From: Manduca sexta
Taxonomy: Eukaryota; Arthropoda; Insecta; Lepidoptera; Sphingidae
Assembly: GCF_014839805.1 (NCBI RefSeq)
Contig: NC_051115.1
Span: 1,362,600-1,426,599 of the forward strand
DNA length: 64,000 nt
Direction: 5' to 3'
Positions 1 through 12,150 of this stretch are shown here, piece after piece; positions within the stretch are counted from its first letter, which is position 1; every line of letters begins with the position of its first letter. A program made the position numbers and the translations under genes. The notes beneath the pieces are model-generated. The model was not told where the DNA came from, searched no databases, and saw only the letters and a program-made list of their open reading frames with translations.

Positions 1-282
1 CAGTTATTGTCTGCTTCCTACGTCGTCTTTGACATATTATGTAATACATAAAAGTCCTTAATGACCTATCTACTAAATTATTTGAAATATAATGCAAATA
101 TTCTAAATTCAAATTGCAATTTTTTTTTATTGCGTTTGCTTTTAAACTTTTTCGTTTTATGCCATTGTATTCTAAATTTAAATTGCAATACTTTTATATT
201 ATTCTTTTTTTAGATTGTGACTCTTACCGCTTTTGTATTCACTTTATTACAGATTGTATATGATTTTTATTATTTCCTTTAC

Positions 283-3200
283 CTGTCGAACAAGTTGATA
301 GCGTCGATGAGGACCTCGCCTGGCAGGTCGAACCACATCTTGAGACAGCGGAGGACGTGCGCGGCGCCGTCGCGAGCGCCAGTCGTCACCTCGCCGTTCT
401 GAAAACAACGTTCATAGTTAGAGAACCAGTAATGGACATAAAGTGACTGACCATAGACTATCGATGAATGTTACTGTATAAAATGAGAGGACTCTAAACA
501 CCCAAAAATACTTTAGTTTTAAAAGTATTGCGAGGGTGTCTGAAGTCAGCCAACCAGTTGGACCAGCATGTTAATTACGCTGCATTCCCTTAGTGACGTA
601 TATTAGGCCCGTACATCAATAAGGAAGTATAATACAAGGCTGGTGTGAACTGCCAAGCACTCCGGTATAACCCATTGTTAAAAAAATCCTAATCAATTTA
701 TTATTATACTTCAAACCTTTGTTCCTTACAATAATTACTTCAAGCAAATATAAAACCTGCACCAATATAATTATAGTTTAAATTTAATTTGCAAAGCCAT
801 GAAGGTACAAAATCATTACCCACTAAGGCTCGTAAGTAAAATCTTAAGGTACAAAGTCCATCAGAGTACAGATGTACGAATATTTATTAACACATTATCA
901 TACCGCGAAGGTCGCATGTACTTTTACGTCGTAGTTTTAATATTTATACAAACTTACGCTTTTATATACGAATGACTATTGTAATTGGCACCTAATGGTA
1001 AACGAGTTACTCAAACAATAGTATCATACAAAATTAAACTTATTAAGCTATGAATGGCATTGCGCACGCCATCCTGAGACATTAATAATATAATAATAAT
1101 ATGAGCCCCGTATTATATACTGTCTCACTGTTGGGCCTCCTCTTCTACTGAGAGGGATTAAGTCTTAGTCCACCACGCTGGCCTAGTGTGGATTGGCAGA
1201 CTTCACACACCCTCGAAATTCCTATCGAGAACCTCTTATGTATGCAGGTTTCTTCACGATGTTTTCCTTCACCGTTAAAGCAAGCGATAATTCACAAAGA
1301 ATACACATAATTTTTTAGAAATATCCGAGGTGTGTGCCCTTAGGATTTGAACCTGCGGACATTCGTCTCAGCAGTCCATTCCTCAACCAACTAGGCTATC
1401 GCCGCTGTTATCCTGAGACATTAGACGTGTCGTGATGTCCAGTTATTAGCGGTGTTCCCTTTGGATTAATAATTCCAACTGTTTTTGCTAACTTTGGGCT
1501 GAAAATTTACCCCCTTATTCATAGACGTTTTTTATCGAACGACCGAGTAAGGCTGTGATAACGAGTCTGTTTCTCAGTGCTGACGGCATGGCAGCCTTCG
1601 CAGTGCGTAGACACAGCGCCGTTGTTATTGGCTAATATTAATTGCTGTGATGACAAGTCTGTTTCGCAGTGCTGACGGCAAGGTAGCCTTCGCATTGCGT
1701 AGCCATAGGGCCGTTGTGATTGTGTTGTTCAGATACAACTTAAATCTAGTTGGCTGTCAGATAAACAAAGCTGAGAAACAAACTTGTTATCACAGCAATG
1801 CTCCGTCTTTAGATAAATAATATCTATAACAAGGGGTTAGTCTCTAACGAGTCGGCGGTAACTTCAGGCTGAAATTCTATAGTCTCTGCTATTTTATATT
1901 CTAGTATGTTTTTTTTATACTCGACAATGGCGAAATCAACAATAAACAGTGACCATATATATAAAAGAAGTTCCTACACTTTGATCTGAGTCTATTGCCA
2001 TGAAGCGAAAAAATAAGTTATCACAGTTTACTTGGCATTGACACAGACTGGGTTTATGGGCAGCAGACTTTGCTCACGCAAACTTGCTCGCAGGCCAACA
2101 TATGTCGACTTACGATAACCAATTCTCGTCAATCTATAGACTAGGATAGTATTTACTATCAGAAGTTAAATTTCCCGAGCCTGAATAATTAAAAAAAAAA
2201 ACAGGAAAACTATCACCTACGCAGGGCAAATAAGTCTCACCTCAGACTCAACAGGCAACCGCAGTTTGGGCGTGTATTTATGTTCCATGAGCAGGTACTC
2301 GTTGAGAGTGGCGTAAAGCCGCGCGTCGTCGCGCGATGTGGTCGCCATGTCGGCATCCGGGTGGCTCGCGCCCGCTCTCAACATAGTCGGGATAATCGCG
2401 CGAGCGGAGGGTGAATCGGCACCTGTGGGGAGGGGAGGATGAGTTTGTTTTTATTATTGGTTCCTTTACCTACCCGTTAAGAAAAAGAATTTCGTTATTT
2501 TTGAACTAAGCTTTGCTGTATGCTTATTTCCTTTGCTTCTCGATTGAGTTAAAAGTGGACAAAAATATACCAACATTTTTGTTTACAGAATTTATTACGT
2601 AACTTATTTTAAATGTTTTAATATTTATCTCATTATCAACCCTTAAGGCGATACCTCAAGGTCCATTTTCATACATTTTGTTTCGGCTTTAATCTGGGTA
2701 ACTAAACAAGTATTGGCAAGTAAAGAATTTAAATTCACGTCTAGTTAGTGATTAGATCTCGCAGTTGAAAGAAAAATGTAAAAATAATTAATAATCATGG
2801 ATATTTCTGCCTTTAAAATTTCGTCATATTAAATTTTAAAGGCCGAAATGTCCATGATTATTAATTATTTTTACATTTTTCTTTCAACTGCGAGAACTAA
2901 TCACTAACTAGACGTGAATTTAAATTCTTTACTTGCCAATACTTGTTTAGTTACCCAGATTAAAGCCGAAACAAAATGTATGAAAATGGACCTTGAGGTA
3001 TCGCCTTAATGCATTTTATGAGAAAAAAAAACAACGGACTCTCGATCAAAATTTTAAAATTAGAACATACGATTTTTTTTACTGGCAATCGCTGTGTAGT
3101 TTCTTTTTTTTTATATAAAACTTTTGCTTACCTAAGCGTGTGTTGGAGCAAGCAGCGGCTGTCGTCGTTGTATATTGCCCGTGCCGATCCGCCCACGACT

Positions 3201-3300
3201 CGACTCCCGAACTTTGAGGACCGGGCGCGGAGGCCCTAGTACCTGGCCACAGAGAGCGCACGTCAACGCACCGCAACACACGGTTACCGCACGTTGAACG
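283..3300 (-). CDS. CycG: Cyclin G, 5' exons (gene continues off the left edge)
   Basis: Three minus-strand exons splice in frame. They are about 3132-3300 (upper limit uncertain; donor GTAAGC), 2241-2422 (acceptor ccccacag, donor GTGAGA) and 283-398 (acceptor gttttcag, donor GTAAAG). Exon 2 gives 60 codons and includes LYATLNEYLLMEHKYTPKL, a typical lead-in helix of a G-type cyclin box. Exon 3 gives NGEVTTGARDGAAHVLRCLK followed by MWFDLPGEVLIDAINLFDR, the start of the cyclin fold. The GARDxAAHVLRCL...LP...DR pattern is what I know from insect cyclin G. Cyclin G proteins are nuclear regulators of growth and cell cycle that bind PP2A B' subunits and CDKs (family knowledge). The 3' half of the cyclin box is outside the window. 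The reading frame stays open through exon 1, but the first in-frame codon there is GTG, not ATG. Translation therefore probably starts at an ATG in exon 2 (near 2384 or 2348), with exon 1 as leader. An E2F-like site lies at 3657. Confidence 0.82.
1081..1405 (-). repeat. tRNA-derived SINE, family B, full length
   Basis: The head reads GGCGATAGCCTAGTTGG (A-box-like), with a B-box-like GGTTCAAAT about 45 bp on. The body contains a CGTGAGGAAACCTGCATAC-type stretch, and the tail is CAGGGCTGATATTATTA-like ending in ATT repeats. This is the reference description for the B copies below. This copy lies in a cyclin G intron. Confidence 0.75.
1511..1836. mobile_element. Harbinger-like foldback MITE, family D (copy 1)
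   Basis: The ends are inverted repeats starting CCCCTTATTCATAGACG, with GATAACAAGTCTGTTTCTC farther in on both arms. TTA flanks both ends (3-bp duplication, as for PIF/Harbinger). The interior carries a partial direct duplication of the GTGCTGACGGCA block, making it longer than the other copies. Confidence 0.6.
2647..3005. mobile_element. TTAA-flanked foldback MITE (copy 1)
   Basis: This is a 359-bp near-perfect palindrome, almost all stem with a loop of about 9 nt. It starts GGCGATACCTCAAGGTCC and is flanked by TTAA on both sides (2643-2646, 3006-3009). The TTAA target is typical of piggyBac-type integration; the family is not proved. It lies in the cyclin G intron between exons 1 and 2. 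A second copy is at 4899. Confidence 0.75.
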
Positions 3301-3309
3301 CACCTTGAT

Positions 3310-4890
3310 TGGTGCGAGGTTTGGGGGAAACTGAGGTTTCGGGGGATTTTTCGGGGGTTTGGAGGTTATGTGCTTTTGAGGTGAGGTTTTATGGATGTAA
3401 CGAATGTGATGTAGATTTCGACGTTAAGTTTTAGAATGTAATTTCAGAATCGAATTAAATATTTCGAATATATTGATAACTTATAATAATACTGAATTTA
3501 TGGATGTAAATAAATAAAACAAATCCAAAAAATCAATTAAATATTAATAATAATGCAGTCTGTTATCAGATCTCAAAATAAATAATACTAAAACAATTTG
3601 GTATGAGTAACCTCCTTCGGAGTTTCAAAATAGGTTTCAAGGAGTTTGACAAGGATTTTGGCGGGAATACAAAATGGCTACCAGAGACAATGTTTTGTTG
3701 AAAAACAATTGTCCAGCCGCCAAGCGCCTCCGTACGTGGCAGATACTTACAGATAGCAGTTGAATACTATCTGTAGGGCGTATGCTGCACTCTAGCGAGT
3801 AGCAGTTACTGAAAAAAAAATGCACCGGCCCAACAACCCGTAGTATACACCGGACCTTAGTCCTTAATACTATTTTTATATCGCAAAGCGATGCGGGTCT
3901 CTTCAAATATAAAATAACAGTTACCTGTAAAATTTATTTATTTAATACATTGTTCATTATTGGTGCATTTAGTTTAGCGACTAGACTTAAAAATACATTA
4001 TAGAGTTATTACTATACATACCTACGATTTTATATTTTAGTCAACCAGTGTTCATTACTGATATTCGGACTGGAATATACAGAAAATATGAATGAAGATA
4101 AAGTTGTATAAAATTTAAGTAAATGAGCTTAAATCCATCTGAACTAAAGCCATTGTTGTTAAACTATGCAAAGATTTTCATACGCTATTATTTAAATATT
4201 GTTTGACAATGCACTTGCGAGCATTTATTTCTGTTTTTATACTTAAATTTATATTTCGATATAATAACTTTGCATTTACCTCAACGGTTATTATTCAATA
4301 CCGTAGAAAAGATTGTAAATATTATAGTATATAATCATAGTTTATCATAGTATATTACGACTTTGTAAATAACGATAACAATGTTATGAAATATACAAAA
4401 TGGCGGATTTTAATCTTTAAAACAGCGAGCATTAAATGGCAATTATTAAAACCCACGATTTCCATTTATAAGTGACTATAGATTAATGTTTTAGCTTTTT
4501 TTATTCTACTAACCAATATAAAACTAGTTTATACAAAAAAAACAATGAAGACGAAAAGGAGACAACAATTTAAATAACGGTTTAAAGTATTTATATTAAT
4601 AATTACAACTGGTTTTTAAAGGTCCTTTCTTTTTCATAAAAGTTCATTGTATCATGAAAAAAACATTGTGGACTATTTACATTTAACTTTACGATTTAAT
4701 TTTTTAACAAAATATTATTTATATTATATATTTTAACTAATAAAATCGTGGCCTATAATTTTATATTTTCAGAGACCCGTTATTTAAACTATAACAAAGG
4801 CCGCCACTCACGTTCGTCGACCTTTACCCGATTCGTGTCAATCCAAAACAATGATTAACTAATTCGTACATGGTTGATGACCCCTTATTC
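3310..4890. other. Non-coding stretch upstream of cyclin G
   Basis: This is AT-rich DNA with no supported gene. Apart from the E2F-like site at 3657 and one ATGGCGG at about 4400, nothing recognisable is seen. The open frame at 3637-3906 starts at TTG and looks like chance. Confidence 0.5.
3657..3667 (+). promoter_or_regulatory. E2F-like site upstream of cyclin G exon 1
   Basis: An exact TTTGGCGGGAA lies about 360 bp upstream of the first cyclin G exon, followed within 10 bp by AAAATGGC. It is the same word found at the PHF7-like promoter. Confidence 0.4.
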
Positions 4891-4898
4891 AGATTTAA

Positions 4899-5254
4899 GG
4901 CGATACCTCAAGGTCCATTTTCATACATTTTGTTTCGGCGTTAATCTGGGTAACTAAACAAGTATTGGCAAGTAAAGAATTTAAATTCACGTCTAGTTAG
5001 TGATTAGGTCTCGCAGTTGAAGAAAAATGTAAAATAATTAATAATCATGGATATTTCGGCCTTTAAAATTTAATATGACGAAATTTTAAAGGCAGAAATA
5101 TCCATGATTATTAATTATTTTTACATTTTTCTTCAACTGCGAGAACTAATCACTAACTAGACGTGAATTTAAATTCTTTACTTGCCAATACTTGTTTAGT
5201 TACCCAGATTAAAGGCGAAACAAAATGTATGAAAATGGACCTTGAGGTATCGCC
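4899..5254. mobile_element. TTAA-flanked foldback MITE (copy 2)
   Basis: The arms are the same as in the copy at 2647, with a few indels, and TTAA is at both edges (4895-4898, 5255-5258). The loop reads AATATGACG where copy 1 reads CGTCATATT, so this copy lies in the opposite orientation. Confidence 0.75.
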
Positions 5255-5775
5255 TTAACATAAACATAGACAAATTTGGCTGCAAAGATTTAAACAATAA
5301 AATTGGCACACATGCGCCGTTATGTCAAAGCGAGTTCGATTTTTAAATGTGACAGCTCATTTTAATATTCAATTCCATAGATGTCGCTAGCCAAAAATGT
5401 GCTGATTGATTGAATATCTATTCAAAACTATCCTCCTTTCTGCAAAAGAATCATGAAATCTGATCTTCATCACCGAACAAACTTCTTCGTTGGGCATTTA
5501 AATGAAAATTACTGTTATTTTTAGGCTGAATCATAAATCTAAGCAGCTTTATGTTTATCTATTGGATTATATCTATGACGAGAAATAACACGTAAATTAT
5601 TTAGTAAATGTCGTGCAATGTGACACAACAGGTGATAATAATCGATAACAGGTCTTTTCAAAGACGTAGAAACACTGCGTATTCCTAATGTAAAATCTAG
5701 AAATATTTGAAGGGCAAAAAGGACATTGACTTATCAATTACTTTCTATTTTTTATGATCTATGTAGCCTTTAAAA

Positions 5776-6062
5776 GCGGAGATAGCCTAGTTGGGTGTGG
5801 AACGGATTGGACAGCACACACCTCCGACTTTTCTTAAACTATGTGTGTATTCTTTGTGAATTATCGCTTGCTTTAACGGTGAAGAAAAACATCATGAGGA
5901 AACCTGCATACCTGATAAGTTCTCTATAGGAATTTTGAGGGTATGTGAACTCTACCAATCTGCATTACAGCGTGGTGGACTAAGGCCTAATCCCTCTCAG
6001 CAGTATAGCAGGCCCATGCCTAGCAGTGAGACAGTATATAATACAGGGCTGATATGATGATG
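5776..6062 (+). repeat. SINE family B copy
   Basis: The A-box-like head GATAGCCTAGTTGGGTGTGG is intact. The B-box region is deleted after GGATTGG. The 3' end is CAGGGCTGATATGATGATG. Confidence 0.7.
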
Positions 6063-7084
6063 CAGCCTTGAATTAACTAAATTCATGTGTTAAATATTTG
6101 GTTTGAAACGAATTGAGCTCAGATTTTTCATTGACCTATCATAAGAAATTTTGGCGCGATTTTTAAAAAAAGAACATCAATATTTGAATGTATATTCGTT
6201 TTTTTTAGCTTACCAAGTGATCGAAGTATAAACTCCATGCCGAGCAATAATATTGCTAATAAACCTACAAAGGCTTAGTAACAGCTCATTATCTGCGCAC
6301 TAAACTTTTTACAGTATTGTGAAATGGCATGGGAAACATTTTTTATAATACGAGCATTGTTAATTGTTAACTGTGGCAACATTGTTTTAATTCTACTTAT
6401 TATTGAAACTTTTATTTCACGGCAGAATGGTTTTGTTTCTTTGCCGGTTTTTAGGGTTGTTCCCATGTGGTTATGGTTATTGGTTATGGGCTCCTTTTTC
6501 CGCACTTAGCCCGTAAAAAAAGTCGGGCCATTGTGCGTGGTTCCCATGTGGTAATATCCGGTGTTTATTTCATAAAAGTAATATATTTTCAAGTCTCATG
6601 GTAAATTGCATGTTTTTTTTCTTTTGCTAGATTTGTGATTCAAGAATCTACGTAACGAATTTATCATCAAGATATTTGGACTTAGTCCTTCGCATTGGTT
6701 GGTTTTACTTCAATTTTTAAACAAATTAGTTTGATGTATGTACAAATTCCAGGGAGGCTTATTACGAGCATTCTAAACGAAGGACAGCTTCGATAGCCGA
6801 ATAGGGAAATAAGGGACATCTTGACTCCTTTAATTAACTCCTTCGTAATCGAATATCAGTCATGATTGCCAATCTCTAGATAGATATTATAGTGCACGAG
6901 TGTGTGCAATACACAGCACTCTCTGCTCCTTCTCATACTCCGGTGAGACAAATCTCCTTCACTTATACAGCTATCAATATTGTCCTTTGATTAGAACGAT
7001 TTCAAAGTCTGATTTGTTCCCGTAAACAGAACAGAGCTCCCCAACCTCTCTTATAAAGAGAGAAGTATATAATATTTTTGCATT
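6063..7084. other. Intergenic, minor repeats only
   Basis: There is no gene. A short repeat around 6440-6550 (GGTTATGGGCTCCTTTTTC...GTCGGGCCATTGTGCGTG) recurs at about 51135-51215. A segment at about 6885-6985 (ATATTATAGTGCA...CTCCGGTGAGACAA) recurs at about 44885-44945. Confidence 0.5.
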
Positions 7085-7205
7085 GGATATTTGTCGATAT
7101 GGCGATAGGCTCGCTCTCTATGGCATCATGGAACGGAACAAAGGCGAAAAGTTGATGCCGTGGGTGCACCTATGCCTTCCCCTTCGGATACAAAGGCGTG
7201 ATGAT
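7085..7205 (+). repeat. SINE family N fragment (3' body)
   Basis: It shows the body sequence GATATGGCGATAGGCTCGC followed by the end CTTCGGATACAAAGGCGTGATGA. Related pieces are at 27340, 29757 and 37436. Confidence 0.5.
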
Positions 7206-8040
7206 TTTTTTTTAATATAAAAATATATTGAGCGCGCAAAATAAACCTATCGGAAATTAAACAAAGGAACTTGTTAAACTCAAAACTGCTAAACAAACAG
7301 AAATATTTTTATGATCATATTTTGCTAATGAGTCAATGACCTTCAGATATACTTTCGAATGTCATTTTAATCTGCAATAAGGTTGAAAATTGCCAATCAC
7401 CCTAATTTATCTATGAAACGCTTGTTTTCGTTAATGTCATTGAACTTTCATTTACGTAACGTTATCATGAAAATAACAACTGACGTCGTATAATAACATC
7501 TGTTTTGCAAAGAGAAAGAATTTCTTGGACAGCTGGCGGATGCGTGCACCTGGCAGTACGGCTGTGGTACCTTTGCTTCTAGGGTTTTAATTTTTAATGC
7601 CAAAAAGGCGGTAAACTTAAATTTCGAATGCACCATATAATTTGAGCAATTATTTTTTAAATTTAAGTCTAAGGTTTATAGTAATTCAGCCAAGTATAAT
7701 AAAGGTTATATATTTTACATGAAAATTTCATACTTTTTGTTGATTTTCCACAGAATAGTATCGCATATTTTAAAGAACAATTTCACAGTGCGTTGCATAT
7801 GAAACTCGCGTCGCGACGAAAGTACAGCGTGCGGTGTTGAAATAACTTAGCATTGCGGTGTATGATTAAATGGCGGGCTATTTTCTTCATTACAGGAACG
7901 CTAAGATTGCTAGATATCCTAATTTCTTGAATCTAACTAAGTACTTCTATCGGAAAGATATTTTTATTCCTCTTTGTGATAATGTGGGGGAAATGATGGA
8001 TTTTATACAGATTTATAAAAATAATATTATACTTCCGTTT
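7206..8040. other. Intergenic, nothing recognised
   Basis: AT-rich, with only short chance open frames. No repeat family is identified. Confidence 0.5.
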
Positions 8041-8184
8041 TTTTTTATTGCTTTGAATAACGAGACGAGTTCGCCGTTCGCCTGATGGTAAGCGATACGA
8101 CCGCCCATAAACAGTAGAAACACCAACACCTTGAATTACAAAGTATTGTTTGGTATTCCACTGCGCTCGCCATCCTGAGACATG
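8041..8184 (-). repeat. Interspersed repeat family C copy
   Basis: Read from the minus strand it carries CTCAGGATGGCGAGCGCAGT, then a CAAGGTGTTGGTGTTTCTAC block, then CTTACCATCAGGCGAACGG, and ends in an A-rich tail (T-run on the plus strand). It is a short retroposon-like repeat of about 180 bp, found six times in the window. Confidence 0.6.
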
Positions 8185-9925
8185 GTACAGTATTTGTGAT
8201 TTTTATCTTTGCAACAGGGCAATGTGTGCAGATCTCTGAAGTAACATAAGAGTTTAAAAAAAAACTGATATGCTAGCTAGATAGACTTACTTTATTTTTT
8301 TAAAACGATAATTCAGTTGTCTTGTTTGTCTGCCAATATGTCTGTATATCACAGGAAAGCGGATTCAGATAACATATTACAGAAATTGACGTCATATATG
8401 TTTTTAGATTTTTATCACCATTTGTCGCAATAGCGCGCAGTTTTATGAACACGAATTTTATAAATAACAATGAACATTATATATTTATATTATATTTAGT
8501 TTTAAAACTTATAATATTTTTATGAAGTAACTTACATATCTGTGTATCTGGAATATTATAATTTTTTTAATTCGTCCTTAGAGGACAGGCTATAGTCTTT
8601 CGACCATGCTGCCTAGTCTTACGTATGTCTTTTCCTCAAATATAAATTCTTAAACATATTGTCTTAAGTAAATATCTGGATTAAACAAAATAAAGTAGTT
8701 TTGTTTTAAAATATATTAAATATAACGGGCAAAGGAATCGAGATCCTTACAGCTTTATAAACATAATAATTCAGATGTTTTGCTGGCCTGTAATCCTTCA
8801 ATATATAAATATTGTGTAGATAATAGCAGTCGCTTTCTCAATAATGTATGTTGAAATATGACACAACACCATAGCGAATACTCCATCAAAACGCTCGCCA
8901 AGCATGACGATTGCGTACAATGTAAATATTATTCAACTTAAGTAACCTTTACATAGTAAGTAGTTTCCTATATTTAATTATCTCCGTTTTCCATTGAGGC
9001 CTCTAGACTAGACAAATAGTAAAATATTACCCGTCATTAGTTAATTAATATTCCCGTAATACTAATTTTATAAAATAGAATATTAAAAAAAAAATTACAA
9101 TGGTCACTACATTCAAAATAAGAACAAAATAAGATTAAAAACTTAACGGAACAATGGCTGTATGTACTATGGTTCCTTCACTTTCTTTAGTATGTATTAA
9201 AAATCAGCGAACGTAAAATATGTGTATATTTTTATTAGGCAATGGAACGTAATATTAGTAATTTTATTTCAAAACCATGTTGAATGTATGCGGTACAAAA
9301 GCGACATCTTCCTAATGCTACAACAGTACATACTATAAATGGGCCGGTTTCTGCGACAACTCTCGAAGGCACGGCTGTTTACCGTAAATGCCTTTGCTTT
9401 TGAAACTAGATTTCACATCGAAGTTGTGTGGCGGAGACAAAGAGATACACGCAATATTTGTTATTACTTTGAGCTGTTCTTTCGAATATATATCTTAAAA
9501 TCTCATTATAATTTACACCCAATTATTTACAAACTGATTTAGGCTATCCTTTTTTATACCCTGGTCTGTAATACAGTTTCTTTTTTCATTAAAACCAACA
9601 ACTATACATATTTTCAGCGACTGTTAACCTAATTAAATCGTATTTTAAAATTTACAATTCTATATTTTTATAAATAAAACCCTACAAAAAACCTACAACC
9701 GTATATTATTTTATAATCATCGCCAATTGTTGTGATAGAAGTACATCGTAGCGCCAAGATGGCGGCCGTTCTAATTCATATGTCTAATTCTGTCCGTTAT
9801 TGGCGGGAAAGGAGGACGTAATGGCCGATCTGTTTACTATGTTGCTAGCGTAAACTTAGTGTGCGGAATGGTAACTTTTCAATACATTTATTTGTCAAAA
9901 AAAGAAGTAAGAAAACCTTTTGATA
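8185..9925. other. Intergenic, nothing coding
   Basis: AT-rich DNA. A weak repeat at about 8570-8650 resembles 50820-50905. The YY1/E2F-like patch at 9756 is listed separately. Confidence 0.5.
9756..9826 (+). promoter_or_regulatory. YY1-like plus E2F-like motif patch
   Basis: AAGATGGCGGCC (9756) is followed by TTGGCGGGAAAGG (9800) and ATGGCC (9821), in otherwise AT-rich DNA with no exon nearby. It may be a distal regulatory element or an uncalled first exon. Confidence 0.3.
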
Positions 9926-10050
9926 TTAAAAGGTGTCCTCCCCGTGACCGCGAAGGCTTCGAAACGTCGGCAGAAAACTAAAATATTAAAACCGCGATAA
10001 AATCCGAAAAATAATTTAATTTTAATGTAACATTCGCGTAAATATAAGAA
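9926..10050. repeat. Repeat family E (CGTTTCGAAG) copy
   Basis: The core is CGTGACCGCGAAGGCTTCGAAACGTC, here on the plus strand, followed by AAAACCGCGATAAAATCCGA and AACATTCGCGTAAAT. It is related to copies at 28245, 36175/36574 and, degenerate, at 45117 and 51000. Confidence 0.55.
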
Positions 10051-11085
10051 ATCTTAATGATATTTAGATCAATGCGATGGAAAAAGATGAAAATGCGATA
10101 ATACTTAAACTGATATTGCTACCTACATAGTTGGACATTGACCCAATTAGATATTATGAATGAAAAATTAGAGAATAAAAATGATTCATTGTTTCTAACC
10201 AATTTCTTAGGTAACTACGTGCTATGCTTACAATAAAAATTTCATTGACAGCATTTTAATTTGTATATTGAATTAATTATGCAATTGAACAAAATAGACT
10301 ACAACTTATTTTTACTCGACTTTGGTTCATTACCAATGGAAGCCATAATATAAAAAAGAAGATGTTAAATTTACTTTTACTTACCCGTGCAAATATTTAT
10401 CGAAACATTGTTTTATTGTCCATATCTTTGATATCATACCCATGTTTGAAAATATTTAAACAACTTATTACATTTGTAATATTTCATGTAACAAATATAT
10501 TGTCGAATAAAATATAGTGAAAAAACTTACAAAATTATACACTACGTCATAACGCTTACAAATCGTTAAGTTATACATAAAATGGGTAGACCGAAATAAC
10601 TTGACCGAGGATTCTGACTCACTAAGCGTGTACTTCGCCGATTTCTTGCCCGTAAACGGTCATACCGAATGAAATTCTTTGGAGTTTAGTCAACATACAT
10701 GATTAAGTGACGCTTAATGATATTTGAAACCATCCAGATATTGCAATGTAGTGAAAATGTATGTTAGTAACTAGGTAAAAAAAATGCGCCATAAACAGCC
10801 GTATCTTTTGATTGCGTTGGCTTAGAAGTTTGATTTTTTCACAGCCCCAAGGGACAGTAGACCTGAGTATTTGATATAAATTTCAACTTAATACCTCAAC
10901 GCGTTCCTGAGAAAAAGGGTCTTGATAGACGGACGGACAACAAAGTGATCCTATAAAGGTTCCGTTTCTGAGTGAGTTAATTGAAGTTAGGTCCACGCGT
11001 GTGCCAAATTTCATCAGAGTTCATTCGGCTGTTTCTGCGTTTACTTCTAACAAATTGCCAAATATGTTCACGAACTTTCATATTA

Positions 11086-11394
11086 CATATAATAATATCA
11101 GCCCTGTATTATATACTGTTCTGCTGCTGGGTATGGACCTCCTCTACTATAGAGAGGGATTCGACCTTAGTCCACCACGCTGTAGTGCGGGCAGACTTCA
11201 CATACCCTTAAAATTCTTAAAGAATTTCACAGGTATGTAGGTTTCCACACGATGTTTTCCTCCACCGTTAAAGCAAGCGATAATTCACAAATACACACAT
11301 GATTTTAGAAAAGTCAGAGGTGTGTGCTCTTGGGTTTGAACCTGCAGACATTCGTCTCGGCATTCCGTTCCACTCCCAACTAGGCTATCGTCGC
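11086..11394 (-). repeat. SINE family B copy
   Basis: Nearly full length, with the head at the right (CTAGGCTATCGTCGC on plus) and an ATT-rich tail at the left. Confidence 0.7.
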
Positions 11395-11731
11395 TTTTAT
11401 CTTTCGTATTTATAAATGAACAAGATAAAATATTGAAGTGGAAAGCATTAGATAACTTTGCTTGTTTCATATCATGCGAGGTCGAAAATAGAAAACAATT
11501 CCTTTGGCATTATATAGAAACTTATACCTACGATGTTTTTTTTATCAAAATACACTATTTAATTCACCTTCTGATATCAAAAAACGAATTTAACCATTCA
11601 TCAAATTTAGAAACGTCACTTGGCTTCTAATAAAAAAATACTTTTTTTAAGCAGTATGAGCTAATGAAACAAATCATAACGTCACTTATGTCACTTTTTG
11701 GCGCCAACGGCAAACCTTGGCACCAACACGA

Positions 11732-11741
11732 AGGCGGGAAA
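11732..11741 (+). promoter_or_regulatory. GGCGGGAAA word (E2F-like)
   Basis: AGGCGGGAAA sits in a locally GC-richer stretch (11700-11760) with GGCGCCAACGG. No gene is nearby; it is recorded as part of the recurrent motif set. Confidence 0.2.
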
Positions 11742-12001
11742 CCGTCTCAAATACAAAACGGGATGACATAAAAATAAGTATCACCTTGCACTAATTTAAA
11801 ACATTAAAATGAATTGATTTATTGTTTGTTCCAGATTCTTCTATTAAGGTCAGATGATAATAAAAAATAAACACGTTGGAGTGTTGTCGTTGTTTCTTTC
11901 CTTAGAGGAGACCTGAAGGTCTGTATTGAGATCGGATGACAACAAAAAAATTATTGAGAATTTTTTGTTTACACCTGAAATGGAACAAGATCCCAATGTA
12001 A

Positions 12002-12134
12002 CAGTAGCGAAGGATGAAAGTTTTCAAAAGGTAACCCGAGGCAAAAATATTGCCTTAGTGAAAAATGTAGACAAACGTAAATAAGCCTAAAAGGGTAGCC
12101 GGTAGGATCGGATTGTATGGACGTTTCGCCACTG
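12002..12134. mobile_element. hAT-like MITE
   Basis: The element starts CAGTAGCGAAGG and ends TTTCGCCACTG. Its flanks CAATGTAA (11994-12001) and CACTGTAA (12135-12142) match at 7 of 8 bases, which suggests an 8-bp hAT-type duplication. Relatives are at 17081, 39745 and 58374. Confidence 0.55.
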
Positions 12135-12150
12135 CACTGTAAGCAAAAAA

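Noticed and set aside
3079..3303. 74-residue protein starting at 3303
   Set aside because: The first codon is GTG and the frame runs past a splice donor into the intron. Only 3132-3300 is kept as an exon.
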